Below are positions 50,089-63,900 of a DNA stretch of 64,000 nt, piece after piece. This DNA comes from Neelides folsomi (Eukaryota; Arthropoda; Collembola; Neelipleona; Neelidae), in the NCBI GenBank assembly GCA_034687125.1, contig JAQGBZ010000049.1, positions 124,001-188,000 of the forward strand, read 5' to 3'. The position numbers were made by a program, and so were the translations under genes. Numbering within the stretch: the stretch's first letter is position 1; the number at the start of each line of letters is the position of its first letter. Below the pieces are notes generated by a model that saw nothing but the letters and a program-made list of their open reading frames with translations, ran no database searches and was not told the origin of the DNA.

Positions 50089-52694
50089 ATGATCATTGGG
50101 ATAAAATGTGGAAGGCCCATTGCCGCATTGCCCAAAATCGGTCCAAATATAACAAAATATTCCCGTTGTCTCGTCCGGGACTTAAACATCAGTCATCATC
50201 GTGATGGGCAATCAACATACAAAATAGGTAATCCGCTCACTTCATTTCATCATTTCTCATCTTATATTTTTTTAATTTCATCTAACTCTAACTTTTTTTA
50301 ACAGTTTATTGTGATAAAATTCTTACGAAGAATTTACACTTCAGCAGCCTTGCTTTTGATAAGTAAGAAAGCCTTGTTAATCATTTCTTTAATTGTGAGA
50401 CACGAAATGAATTGATCAAATGTTGAATGAAGGATTGAATTTTAATAGTTCCAGATTAAATTCCATTTCGGACAAACTTTTGTTCTTCTATGTGAGGCAT
50501 TATCTACACACTTCCGCATCTACATTGAGCAAGGAAGTTAAGGATAAAAATGGAAACGTGAAAGGAAAAGAAGTTGCTTTGAAGGATAAGGACAAGAAGG
50601 AGATCAAATTATGGGATAGAATAGATGATAAATTGGCTAAAGATGACAAAGAGAAAGATGAAATTGAAGAGGAATTCTCGTCAAAAGTGGAGGAAACTGT
50701 TAAAAGTATAGAAGAAGATTTGAAGAATAAAGAAGCCCTATCGGTACAAGCTCCAAAAAGAACACTATGGAAGAGAATTGAAGATGAGGTGAAAATTATT
50801 ATTATTCATAATTTTTATAATATATAATGTCATTCGTAAAATTCTTAATACTTTAATTTCTTAATAAAATGTTAAAATTGATTTTTTTAATTTGATAGAT
50901 CCTTCATTACTATCATGGTTTTCGACTCCTTATTATTGATACCAGAATTGCAATTGGCCTCATAAACGAAATTCTCAATGGGAGAACTTTAACTCGAAGG
51001 CAACACAAACAGTTGATCCGAACTGTTGGCGATCTTGTTCGTCTTGTTCCTTTTTCTGTATTCATCATCGTGCCTTTTATGGAACTTCTCCTTCCTTTTT
51101 TCATAAAAATGTTCCCAAACATGTTGCCCTCGACGTTTCAAACCCTCACCGAAAAGGTTCGTTATTTTTATTGAGCAAAATAACACATGATATTTATTTA
51201 ACTTTGATAACTTTTTTATTTTATAGATTTATTGGGTGCAGTTAGAATTTCATGTAAATTGTTTTTTAATTTTAAGGAGAAAAAGATGAAGGCTCAGTTG
51301 AAAGTCAAATTGGAAATGGCAAAATTTTTACAGCAAACTCTTGATGAGATTCCATTACAAACACAAGGTCATTCATCCACAGCTGCCAAAGAATTCGCCG
51401 AATTTTTTCAAAAGGTTCGCAAGATTTATCTCACAATTTTCATAACAAAACAAATTTTAAGATGTGGTTTTTATATTTTATCAAAATTTTGCAATTCCAA
51501 CTGGCTTGGATAAATCATCATAAATATTATTTTACCTTTTTTATTTCAGATTCGAATATCTGGATCAGAAGTGTCTAATGAAGACATTATGAAATTTTCT
51601 AAACTCTTTGAGGACGAAATAACTCTTGATTCGTTGAGCAGGCCTCAATTGACTGCTCTTTGCAGGGTACTTGAAATTCCACCATATGGGAATTCCACCA
51701 TTCTCATTTACCAGCTAAGGATGAAACTCAATCGCCTCATTTCTGACGATAAAGTAAGTTTAATAATAAAAAACGTCAGCCAACTCCACGTTAATTATCA
51801 TACTAACTTCTTACTTTCCTACTAATTATTTCTAATTAAGGTAATTGAAGCCGAAGGGGTCGACTCACTCAATCCATCCGAATTACAAAAAGCTTGTCAA
51901 TCTCGAGGGATGAGAGCCCTCGGTGTACCTGAAGATCGGCTTAGACGTCAACTCTCCCAATGGATCCAAATGTCTTTGCACGAGAAAGTTCCTCCTTCTC
52001 TTCTTCTCCTCTCACGGGCAATGTATTTGCCCGAGCATTTGCCCACAAAGCTAAAACTCCAAGCGACCATCTCAGCCCTTCCCGATTCTGCCGTTAGATC
52101 TATTTTCCTATTTTTTATACAAAAGTACCGCTTATCAAACAATTTGGCATTTTATCTTAAAGGTGATAAGCACCAAGGCGGCCATTGGTGAAAGAGAAGG
52201 TCGTGTAGAAAACAAGACCAGAATTGAGATGATCAAGGAAGAACAGAAGAAAATTGACGAAGAAAAAATGGCAATCCAAATTGAAAGCGAAATCCCTGAA
52301 AAGGTGCCGGATGAACCCGAGGAAGAGGAGAAAGAGGTTATTAAGGATCTCAAGGAGGAAATGGCCGACTATCAGGAGGATTTGCAGAATTTGAATAAAG
52401 TCCTCGATCAAATTAGCGATTCTGATGTGAAGGTTAAGATCTAATAAATTGTTTCGTTAATTATTAAAAAAGTAATTTATACTATGATTGGACCTAACAC
52501 AATTCTTTCCGCTTCTCTTTCAGATTCGCGAAACTAAAGGTGCACATCGGCTCAACAAGAGTTTGAATAAGATCATCAAAGAAATGGACGAGGACATTAC
52601 GGAATTGGAAAAGGAAGAGCAAGAGGCAAAATTAAAGGAACAACAACAATTAAAGGAACAACAAGTGGAAAAACAAAAAGATAAGAGGAATTAG
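50089..52694 (+). CDS. Letm1: LETM1, mitochondrial inner-membrane cation exchanger
   Basis: Inner-membrane protein of mitochondrial K+/H+ and Ca2+/H+ exchange. Exons: 50089-50227, 50305-50362, 50449-50788, 50899-51156, 51277-51414, 51550-51753, 51841-52092, 52163-52432, 52524-52694; all phases agree (609 aa). The first two exons are predicted from splice sites and phase; otherwise a start at 50420 would read through the third exon's acceptor. The N-terminus carries presequence-like RHYLHTSAS. Core: HYYHGFRLL, then one proline-bearing membrane segment [20 protein letters not shown] (about 226-245) and NMLPSTF. Next come the matrix ribosome-binding-like blocks [32 protein letters not shown] and [10 protein letters not shown]. 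The protein ends in charged coiled coils with stop TAG. The EF-hand region at the human C-terminus is absent. AATAAA at 52708 suggests a true 3' end. Confidence 0.93.
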
Positions 52695-52707
52695 AAGTCA
52701 GTACTTA

Positions 52708-52713
52708 ATAAAA
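52708..52713 (+). other. LETM1 polyadenylation signal
   Basis: Canonical AATAAA, 13 bp after the LETM1 stop codon, on the coding strand. Confidence 0.6.
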
Positions 52714-53219
52714 CACAAACACACATCAACTTTCGTGTGTAACTAATATAATCAAACAGGATTTTCATTATTCCATCTTAAATCGTGAATTTTATAAATA
52801 ATCATCCAATCCATTTTTATTTTCGTACTATTTATCAGTTAAGTTATGAAACAAATTGATATAATTCATGACAGATTAATTTTAAACATCTAGTTCTATT
52901 TAAATCAAAATTGTCATTGCTCTCCATTGTTCATCACTTGTTGAAAGTTGAAAGTGGAATGTTTAAATATAACATTTTTGTATTCATTTAAAATCATTTT
53001 ACTTTGTCCGTCTTCTGCGTGCGAATGAGATCGAGTCATCGAGATCTATCACGTTGAGATATTAAAATTTGAAGAATCATATACCAAATTGCGAATAAGA
53101 GTGATGAGATGTGAAAGAAGTGTTCCGATTGGTTGAGTTTGAGTTTTCCTTTATTCCATTGGCGCCGGAACATTCGAGTGGGGCTGGAAGGCGCTAGGTG
53201 GTGAGGAGACATTTGGCCG

Positions 53220-53378
53220 ACAGAGTGCGCACATTGGAAGGGACGTGAGCTCTTCCAAGGGGCCAGAACGTACAACGACATTCAGACCCAACTTCTTCTC
53301 AGCTCATTTCCAATTTATCCTTCTCTCGTGCAAGTCATTGCTTGTCCTCATTGTCTCCGCACTCCGAAGCCGAAAAAG
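53220..53378 (+). promoter_or_regulatory. Candidate HUWE1 promoter and non-coding first exon
   Basis: A GC-rich patch ends in a good donor, AAAAAG followed by GTCAGT at 53379. The next exon with an acceptor (TTTTTCATAG ending at 54765) carries the HUWE1 start codon. Splicing 53378 to 54766 would give a two-exon leader. The left boundary is arbitrary. Confidence 0.35.
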
Positions 53379-54858
53379 GTCAGTTGCCCGTCCGCGAAAC
53401 CCGCCACAGCCCGCCACACGCACCCGCGCCCAAGCCATGCACCCTCCCCCGCTTCTCCCCCTGACCCCGACCGATCCTCGCCAAACCACGATTAGGAAAA
53501 CGGAGAAAATTGGGGTTTAAACTCCAGGCTCGCCCACTGTTGCATGTGCCTCAGTCTGCCCATTCCTCGGCCTCCGTGTTGGTCCCCTCGCAGTGGCATC
53601 CTTGGACTTGATTTTACGTTCTCGTAGTTAATTCGCTTTTAAATTCACATTTTCATCTCCACTTGACATCCGCACGGACACCAGGGCCCCGCATTTGACC
53701 GTCCAAGGGCCGTTTACCACCCGATCCCCTTTTCGCACCAGACGTTTTTAGCTGCGCATTACACCACACATCCCTTTCATTATTACGCGGTAATTGACAA
53801 TTAAACTTGATGCGACAATCGGAGTAAATGTAGTAGCCTTGTGCCCATCCATGACTCATGAGGATACTTTTCCCCGAATTGGCATTTCATATTTTTTATT
53901 TGGAAATGCTCAGGAATTTGCAAAACAAATTGATTGCCTTTTCTTCTTCTTCCACGCATGCATCATATCTATTTATTCTTAATATGGAAATTTAATTTGG
54001 TAGGTATGCTTAACCATTGCAAACATATTAAAATGCTTTGCGAATATGATGGCTATGAATAGTAGCAATATCGTAAAAGCACTGTATGGTATACGTACAC
54101 TTCGTATATAGGTATGCCTTTTCTCTAAATGTGTTTTTGATGTAATTTGAACTATGAATTTGCAAGTTGAATTCCATCATAATTGGGTATATTGAACCGC
54201 ATGGCTTCCGTATCGTGGAAATAAAACATCCTCCAACAGCGTGTCATTTTTCATAAGTTTACTCGTTTAAAAATTAATAATTGATAACTGGTCAATTTTT
54301 ATTGCTTTTTAATATTTAGTTGGAAATGGAGAATAATTTTAAATAGCAATTTAGCAAGTTAACATTTTACGACATAGAAGTGGAATAATGTTAACCAGTA
54401 ATAATTGCTTATCAGTTTATTTATTATTCTCCTTTGTCTCCTCTTATTTCCCTTTGCGCTCATTAACTTAAAATGTAATTTGAATACTCCTGAGCCCCAA
54501 CCCTTTTATCGATATATATTTCATATGGAAAATTACTTTGAACATTTTCTCAAGATTTGTCATCGGCGATCGAATTTCTTAATGCGACTTATTTAATTTT
54601 ATTTATCTCGCGAATGCCTCTAAATTCAATACCCTTTATCATCGGGCAAAATATAATTATTGAACATCATTAAATAATTTAAATATATAATAAAAAAACT
54701 AAAGAGGTCAACTATACTTGGTGGTGCAATGAACTTTATTGATTTATGTCTTGTGTTTTTCATAGGTGACACATTGGTCACAGCCCGGGTCAGATTCAGG
54801 GGGTTGTAGCCCTCGGCTGCTCATCATTTCTAATTGAAGAAGAATATGATCCAGCAAT

Positions 54859-54903
54859 ATGAAGATTGATAAAACTAAAACCAAGCGGAGCACAACTGAG
54901 GCT
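54859..54903 (+). other. HUWE1 first coding exon (45 nt coding)
   Basis: Fifteen codons, [15 protein letters not shown], between a TTTTTCATAG acceptor (exon from 54766) and donor GTATGC. I recall human HUWE1 starting MKVDRTKLKKTPTEA, with the same break before the PADC block; here exon 2 opens PPDCKVL. This fixes the true start of the protein. Confidence 0.9.
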
Positions 54904-57900
54904 GTATGCTAAATGAATACATAAATTATTTATAAATATAACGTTTATATTATATACATATATAATATATACGATCATTATTATATAAGAGTACATAGGG
55001 TAACTAAAGATAGTATGTCAAAAATAATAAAATTTCCATGGATTTGCCTGTGATTTTCATTATTCCCTATGTGCTCTTATACTGGGTGCGCCATAAGTAT
55101 CTTTCTTTTTTATATGGTTGTCTATTGAAAAATAAAGTTTTTACAAAGTTGTGAAACTAATCATTTGTGAATCTGTAGCCTCCAGACTGTAAAGTCCTCA
55201 TCGAGAAGATCAAAGGATGTCAGAATTTGAGGCAGCTTCTATTCCTGCTCGAGAGCATCGAAAGCTGGACTTACGGCAAATGCGAACTTTACCATTGGAT
55301 TGATGTTCTTGATCTCTTTGATTCTGTTCTGCAAAGAGCAACAGAGAAGCCGTTACCTGACAGCTGGCGGCTTGCCTGTGATTCACCCAACAACGAAGAG
55401 GTATTTTATCCACCTCTATTTTTTTTACCTTCAATTTACCTTTAATAATTGAATTAAAGACTTTGAGTGGAGTGATTGACTTAATAATTTAATAGCTCAA
55501 AAGATGCGTTCTCCAAGTACTCAGTTTTACGACTTTGCTGATCGAACATTCTTTCTCGCGGCACCTCTACAACTCCATGGAACATTTGACGGCCCTTTTA
55601 ACATCCTCTGATTTGTACTTGGTCCTCGAAGTGCTCCAGCTGCTCTACATGTTTAGCAAGAGGAGCAATTTCCTCACCCGTCTTTCGGAAGATAAGAGAG
55701 ACATTCTTCTTGAGCGGCTCATGTACATTGCAGAGGTAATTTATTCATTTCATAGCTGCATTTTCGAATGATTGACTTTTGACTCAACATTATGTACATT
55801 TAGAATTTTGATTTTAACAATTGCTATTCTAATTTCAGAGTTGGGGAGGAAAGGATGCAGGATTCGGATTAGCAGCTTGTTGTCAAGATCTGCCTCTTGA
55901 AGTATGATTTCCTTATTGATCATAAATACATAAAATATCATAATTGAATACATATCATAATTGAAAAACTTCGAATGATAATTGTTGATTGTTTCTCATT
56001 TATTTTTAGTCGTTTCCTCAGACCGCAACAAGTGTGCATTTAGAGTTCATAAAAACGATTTCAGTTCCGAACGATACACCGCCTCGGAACAAAACTACTG
56101 AGGTTCTAACTGTGGTTCACGTTGAGAATGTTCACACTCTCGGGAAGACACCTTCTGAAATCGTTGACGATTTGTGTAAGAACTTTGAAGTTCCTCTATG
56201 TAAACAGGTATGACCATTTTTATTAACTTATTATTATATTGCTTATTAAATTATTGTAATGAATGCATTTTATGAATATTTTTAATTTTTAAATTGATTA
56301 TTTTTTAAACCTCATTTTCTTTTTTAGATGATTCTTCTCACGCATATAAGACTGGCTTTTAATTTTCCATACTGGAAGCAGCGTTCTCTTTGTGTCCAAG
56401 CGAGGCTCCAAGCCTTGTCTGTTCTTGTGTATGCTAACGCAATTCAGGACAATATTCACCAACTCTTGTACAGTGGACTGATGGAAGAGCTCGTAGACAT
56501 TCTCGAGTTAGAAGGAAACCACTTGACAGACATTAAAGCCGCTGCTCTCCGAACACTCACCTCTATCATTCACTTAGATCGGGCTCAAAATTTCCCAAAG
56601 TGAGTCACTCATTATTAAATCTGAACATGATTTGTTCATTTTACATAAATGTGTATCCTTTTAAATATAAATTATTCCGATTTAATTGAATCTTTTAATT
56701 TTAATTAATTCATCTTTTAATTAATTAATTCAAATATAATTTTGAGTAGCATTATTGATGTGACGGGAGCTGGTTCCTACCATGGGTTTCTACCAATGAT
56801 GGTCCGAAGTTGTATCTCTGGTCTCACATCTCAAGGAAACAAAGAAGGAGCGGCCCAATATCCTCTGCCGCTTGCCACAGCCCTCTTCAGTTTCCTTTAC
56901 CATTTGGCAAGTTATGAACTTGGCGGCGAGGCCCTTGTGAATTGTGGGATGCTAGAAAGCCTTCTCAAAGTGGTCAACTGGAACACTACAGACATGGAAC
57001 ACATCACAGTAATAGCGAATTTCTCCTTTATTCTTTAACTATTATCATTTACTATGTTTGGAACAATTTTAATTTTTTCCTTTGTATAAATCTAGTTTGT
57101 TACTCGAGCTGTTCGAGTCATTGATCTCATTACAAATATGGATATGCAAGCATTCCTAGCCCACAATGGCTTAAATGCATTTATTAACCGACTTGAGGTA
57201 AATTTTTAATACCATTTGTAACTTTGTTAAACTTTAACTATTACTCTATATCAATTGTAAGTTTTAAAATATTTAAAATCTTATCATTATATTATTTCAG
57301 ATGGAAGTGAATGCATCAAGAAAAGAACAGCCATTTGAAATTGTCCCAGAAGTGTCTATTTCTTCCAACCAACCGACTCCTTCTGCATCAGAAACTGACA
57401 TACCTCTAGTTGAAAGATCTGCAATTTCCGGAGAATCATCAGTCAATGACATACCAATGGATACAGATTCGAGCAATCAGAATGCTGTAAAATTAAAAAC
57501 AACTATTCTCATTATATACTAAAATATTTTCAATTATTAACAGTTTTTCTTATTTTTGGGTTTAAAAAGGATGACCATTAATTCAGATTTAATTTATTTG
57601 GTCGTTTATTTATTATTTAGGAAATGTCGCCGGGACCTTCGTCGGGCATATCAGGAAGTGCTGCAACTTTCGTTCCCAATGGGATCGCCTGTCTTCCCCA
57701 AAGGGCTGCTCTCCTCAAGTCGATGTTGAACTTTTTGAAGAAAGTGATCCAAGACGTTTCATTCTCTGAAAGCATTCGACACATCATGGAGACATCATTG
57801 CCTTCAACTCTCAAGCACTTGATTAGCAATGCGGAGTACTATGGACCATCATTGTTCCTCCTTGCCACTGACGTCGTGACGGTGTATGTCTTCCAGGAGC

Positions 57901-60900
57901 CTTCGCTTTTGTCAACTCTCCAAGATACGGGGCTTACTGATGTGGTTCAAGAGGCACTTCTTGTTAAAGAAGTGAGATACCGTCTATTTTATTATTTACT
58001 AATTATTTTCCTTTACTATTATTACACAAAAATAACTGTAAGGATCATTGAATATGGTGATATTAAACTTATATTAATTATCCAATTAGGTTCCACCAAC
58101 CAGAGAAGTCATTTCATCAATGCCCAATGTGTTTTCAGCCCTTTGTCTTAACACAAGGGGACTGAATTCATTCTTAAAATGCAAACCGTTTCCACGTATT
58201 TTTAAAGTCCTCCTCTCACCTGATTACCTGTTGGCAATGCGCCGAAGACGAACTGCCGAACCAATGGGAGACACGGCCTCGAACCTCGGAAACGCAATGG
58301 ATGAGCTCATGAGACATCAACCAAGTTTGAAGATTGAAGCCACAAAGGCCATTGTTAAGGTATTTTTATATCAATTTTGACTATCTGAAGCGATAATGAC
58401 TGAAGAATAGGATTGTATAATTTTGTATATTGGGATTTTCAGCTCCTTGAAGAACTGTGCAAAATGGGAGAAGATTTCCGATATTCTTGTTGGAAGAACC
58501 AGACGAAGCCAGTAATTGCAACGCTTAACGCCAATTCCAGGAGTGGAACATCTGAGGGTGGAAGTAGTGAAGAGGAGGACGATGATGAGGAAGATGCCTC
58601 CACTGCCTCCCACCAGACGACCACCCAAGCAACTGGGAGTGCCACTCGCGATTCCTTCCAAGCGAATCCTTCCTTAATTACGTCCTATATCTCGAGCAGC
58701 TGCGACGAGAAAACTCCGGTTCCGCTCGTCGATTATATTCTCAATGTGGTGAGAAATTTGTAACCCTCATCTTTTATAAATACTAGGGAAATATATGTTC
58801 CTGAAGAAACTATTTATGTAATGCAATAAGTGAATATTAATTTATTTATTTCCTTTAATGCAGATGAAATTTGTGGATGCAATTTTGAGTAACAATTCTA
58901 CTGATGATCATTGTCGAGAATTTGTGAATCACAAAGGAATGGGCCCGCTTATGTCCATTTTGGCACTTCCGAACCTTCCATTAGACTTTCCAAATTCCCC
59001 TGCGTGTCAAGCTGTATCATCAGTTTGCAAGTCAATTTTGGTATGTCATTTGTTTGGGGAATTTATTGAGTAAACCTGATAATTTAATAATTTGTGATTT
59101 GGTAAAAACAAATGGTAATATTATAGAACCTGGCTCAAGAGTCGAAGGTGTTGGAAGAAGGAATGGTATGTTTGGAGAATATTCTCGGTCGACTCGATGT
59201 CCTCAACAATACTCTCGACGACCCGGGAAGCAGTGTTTTACTTCGGGAACTTGCAACCTCTGGAGTGCCTTTGGATTCTATTGGAAGTCCCTATGATACG
59301 CCAATTCTTCATGCTATGACAGCCGTTCATGCTTATGTTATGATGTTCATTCATGTTTGCCGTACTGGACAGGTATTACTTGGATTTATCATTTTAATAT
59401 CCATCTCGTTTTTTTTCTTACAAATAAAAGGTTCATTTATGAGAAAATAATTTTTCGAATTTGTTTTAGACTGAAATTCGGACAATGTCTGTGAATGAGT
59501 GGGGATCGTCAACAGGTGTTCGGATTCTTAAGAAGCTCTCCAAACTTTATCTTAATCTCGTTTGGGAGAGCACGGTTCTCCTTTCTCTTTGCAGTGGAGA
59601 TTTTCAACCCGGTCCTAATCAATTTGGTCGCATGGATTTGGATAATTTGATTCCAACTGAGGGAAAGGTTCGCTTAATTTTTGATCAAACATATATTTAA
59701 ATACTTTAAATATATATACCTAGTTAAATTTTAGGTTAAATAATTGTTAAAATACTTGTGATTAATTTGTTCATTTGGGGAGATTAGGGTGAGACTGAAG
59801 TGAGCATTAAAGAAGCTCAAGACGTCCAAGAAGGAACTTCTGAACCAATGCGCCTAAGCACAGAAAACAACGATTTAATGGATGTCGACAACGATTCGAC
59901 AGAGAGTGAATCAGTCGGTGTAGATGGGTCGGTTACTCTCATTAGCGCCTCCACGCAAACCATCAAACAAGATCGGACAACTCTCACTATGCAAAACTAT
60001 GCGAAGCTTATAAAACCAATTCTGAGTGCTTCCTCACGATTGGGTCGTGCCTTAGCGGAACTCTTTGGCCTACTTGTTAAAGTAAGAATTTTTAAAATTC
60101 AAATATTCATATCATGTCATTATTGTTATTCATTAGGATAACTAATTGATAAATTGAGTCATTTTATTTAATTTTTTTTATTATCCCTTAGCTTTGTGTT
60201 GGATCGCCATTGAGGCAACGACGCGGTCATCATATGCCGATCCTCCCAGGGATTGTGAGTCCTGGAGCTTCTGCTGCTTCAACTGTGCTTGCTGAGCTTC
60301 TAACGTCCGGCCTTCGTTGGGAGCCAAAGCCGAATTCTCCCGTTCCACGATTGACCTTTAGCATTTGCTCCGTTGGATTCTCTTCACCTCTCCTCTTCGA
60401 CGAGAAAAAATTCCCTTATCATCTAATGTTGAAGAAATTTATCGATTCTGATGGGCTTAAAGCGTTATTCGAGTAAGGAGTTTCCTTATAATAAAATAAT
60501 AATATTCTAAATATCTTATTTAATAACAAAATGAAACTTACGGAATTATTAATTGAGCTAGCTTGGCATTATTTAAATTTACGTTTCTTATTTACTAGTG
60601 TTTTTTACTGGGCGATGTCTCCTGAAAGCCGTCATGCCGACGAAAAAAATAAAGGAGATCCGAAGTCACCGATTAGTGATTCTCAGACTGAGTTTCTCGA
60701 CTCATGGTTAATCCTTGTCGAGAAGTTTGTGAATCCGAAGGCTGTCCTTGAGAGTCCTCATATTCTCAATAGCAAACCACATTTGAATCAAAATGTGTTC
60801 CTCGATGCACACGGATTCTTAGCGCATATCCACAAGGTTCAATTAATTATATTGTTTTACATTTTTAATTACTGATTTACTCCTACATTATACATCCAAT

Positions 60901-63900
60901 TGCTAAAATTGAATTTCCACTTTTATAGCTTGCCTTTGATGCTGTCATATTTTTGTGGAACTCGAATCCTGTGAAATATTATGGAACGAGATCTTCTGAT
61001 ACCATGGTGGCTATTTTGTGTCATATTCTGCGATACAAAGAACAGGTTAGTAACTAATGTATTAACTAGCCGTTAGTTAATACATTATAAAATTTACAAT
61101 TCGATTCCAATTAATAATACCCTTTGTTAATTTCCAATATATCGTTGTGTAAACCTTCACCATTTAATTTTTCAGATTAAAGAGACGAATGAAGAAGTAG
61201 TACGTGATCCGACAAGTAAGTTTACCATTTTATTTTCCATTTTGTTTATATAAAATGGTTATTGAGGGTGATGTCCAATTGAAATGATTAATTTCTTTTA
61301 TAGCCGAAGAAAAGAAGGTTCTTGTCATAAGATACATGGAGACTCCCGAAGAGGTTCTGGACCATAACAACCTACCAATAGTTCCCGAAAATCCCAGGCC
61401 TTATCTCAATATTGAATTTGCCCTTCAACCCGGGCCCATTGACCAACGCTTGCTCGATCAAATTAATGGAACTAGAACTATCATCGAGGATGGGACGACA
61501 GGCGCTCATAATGCAGATAGTGAAGATAGTGAAGATGAGGATGCCCAAGTCGAAAGACACGTTCCTGGAGATAATGAAAATGAGAGATCAGAACCAACAC
61601 CAAACGCTCATGAGACCGCAAATGAAAATGATGGAGGAGAAGGTGATGGTCCCGTTCGAATGAGAAATCTTCCACCTCCTACTACTGAAAATACCGCTGG
61701 AATAATCACATGCATAGATTCCAGGAGAAGACGTATTAATCAGCGATTTGAGTCGCCTGCTTCAATTGGTATATGAACAGTTATTAACTTATGAACTTAA
61801 CTCATCTTTAATCTTTCATTTCTTAAATTTCCCACATGTTTATATAAATATTATTGGGGTAATATATTAATTCTAAAAATTGATATTTCCAGCTGCTGCT
61901 CGAATCCTTAGCATTGACCCGATCCATTTGCAAAGTTTGCTAGACATGGGATTTGAAGTTCAAATGTGTCTTCTTGCTCTTCAATCCACTGGTTCTTCTC
62001 TTCTCCAAGCGACTGAGTTTCTCTTGTCCCAAGCAACTGGACCAAATGCATCATCAATCGCTACTAGGGCACCTGTTCAACAAACGCCTCCTCCAATTCC
62101 ACCAACTCAACCTAATCCAGTAATAATTAAACATGTTTTAATGATTTATCTTAATTATTAATTTACATTCACTTAACTCGATGTTGATATTTTAAGGGTA
62201 ACCAAATGGATTGGGATTATAATGATGATGATGATCAGATTCTTCAAGCAATTGCACTTTCAATGGGTGACAAAGTGATCAATACTACAACGAGTGGAAC
62301 CAAGGCCAATGCCGAGGATTCGGTAATTTTATTTTAAATCACAAATGAGTCATATGAGATGGCAAATGAATGGAAATTAAAAATTATATTTCTTTAATAG
62401 AAATTAACTTCATTGAAAAGTGAAGATCTTGAGAAGTTTACCGAAGTTGCTCTTACTCGATCTCTTGAAATGATTGACCAATTACCTGAATGTGTGTTTC
62501 GTGTTTGTGAGCTTATTATTGCTGTTTCACAACGAAATGGGTCTCTTTGGTTGTACGACACTCTCGAAGCACTTGTTAAACAGGTAAGGCATTCATATTT
62601 TATCATATTGACTTTGAAAGAAGACGTCTGATTTTAAATGTTGTAGATTGGAGATGGACTTCGTCAGCTCATCAAAATTGTTGAGAAATCTCCAAATGAT
62701 CTCGAAGGGCTTTGTGAGTGCAAAGAAGCCACATTTACTGCAGTTCGCATCCATCTTTACAGTCTCATTTTTGAGGTAATTAAAATAATAAAATATTCAT
62801 TTTCTCAATCATTGTACGGACGAAGTTTGCAAAAGAAGGACTTGTATTAAAATTAATCTATTTAATTACATTTTAGGAAGTAAAAATGCCATGTGCGTCG
62901 ATTGCTGAGAAAAACGACATCATCGAACCTGCCGTCCAACTTCTGAACATGGTGAATGCAATGCTTTCAGGAGAGACTTCCTTCACTCCAAAGTGGTTGG
63001 CTCCGTTGGTACTGATGGTTGACCTTTATGAGAGAACATCAGTTGCTAGTCGAAGGAAACGCGTTCTTGCTGAGGTAAATTTTGCATATAATCTCTTTGT
63101 CTAGCTCCATTTCTACTTAATATATTAACATATGAAGATGTACATATTCATATATGACAATGTGCAGAGATAATAAGATTTGTTAATTTATAGGAAACCA
63201 ATCACGATTGGAAATGGTTTGATATCAATTCTGGGAAATGGTGCGCGTACTCGAATACGAATAACCAGAACATCGACAAGGCATTTTGGGCCGGAGATCA
63301 ACAAGTGAGGATTTCGGCCGGTCGACGAAAGTACGTCATTAACTTCCATGGAATGATTCAGTTGAATGAAGAGACGAGCAATCGAAGGCCCATTTGCCTA
63401 TGGCTTAAAAACAAAAATGGAGACGAGTTCCCTGTTGATGCCGATGGAATGGATGTGAATGGGTCTGTGTCTGATTCTGATTCAGCAGATTCAATGCCTC
63501 CGTTGATGAATAATGAAGGGATTCCAGCTTTAATTTCCAGCAAGACAAATAAGGTCATCAATACGAAGAAGGTCAAGGCAAAGACGACGACAGAAAAGAT
63601 GGATGTTGAAGATATGGATCTTAAAAAGAAGAAAGGGTTCGTTTTAACTGGCCTTGACTCGAAGCAGATTACCGAATTGATCAAGTACATCATTAAAAAT
63701 CATATATTTGACTAATTAAATCCATTTGGAGTTAGGTTTAATATTTAATTTTTGTTAAGGTCGTGTGTGGGATTCATGAGATATCCCGTAGAACCAGAAA
63801 CATTACATGCCGTGATGCGCTTGTGCCTTCGGTTGACCAGAAACCACGAATTTGCTGTGATATTTGCCGGGTTAGGCGGAGTTCAAGTTCTTTTGAATTT

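Larger units (their letters stand above)
52695..54765. other. LETM1 3' end and HUWE1 upstream region
   Basis: An AATAAA at 52708-52713 lies 13 bp after the LETM1 stop. A GC-richer patch at about 53130-53750 probably holds the HUWE1 promoter and a leader exon. The rest is AT-rich. The overlapping frames in the GC patch have no recognisable family. Confidence 0.5.

Noticed and set aside
53245-53520. 91-codon frame in the HUWE1 promoter patch
   Set aside because: It crosses a good splice donor and its translation resembles nothing; leader or promoter DNA is more likely.
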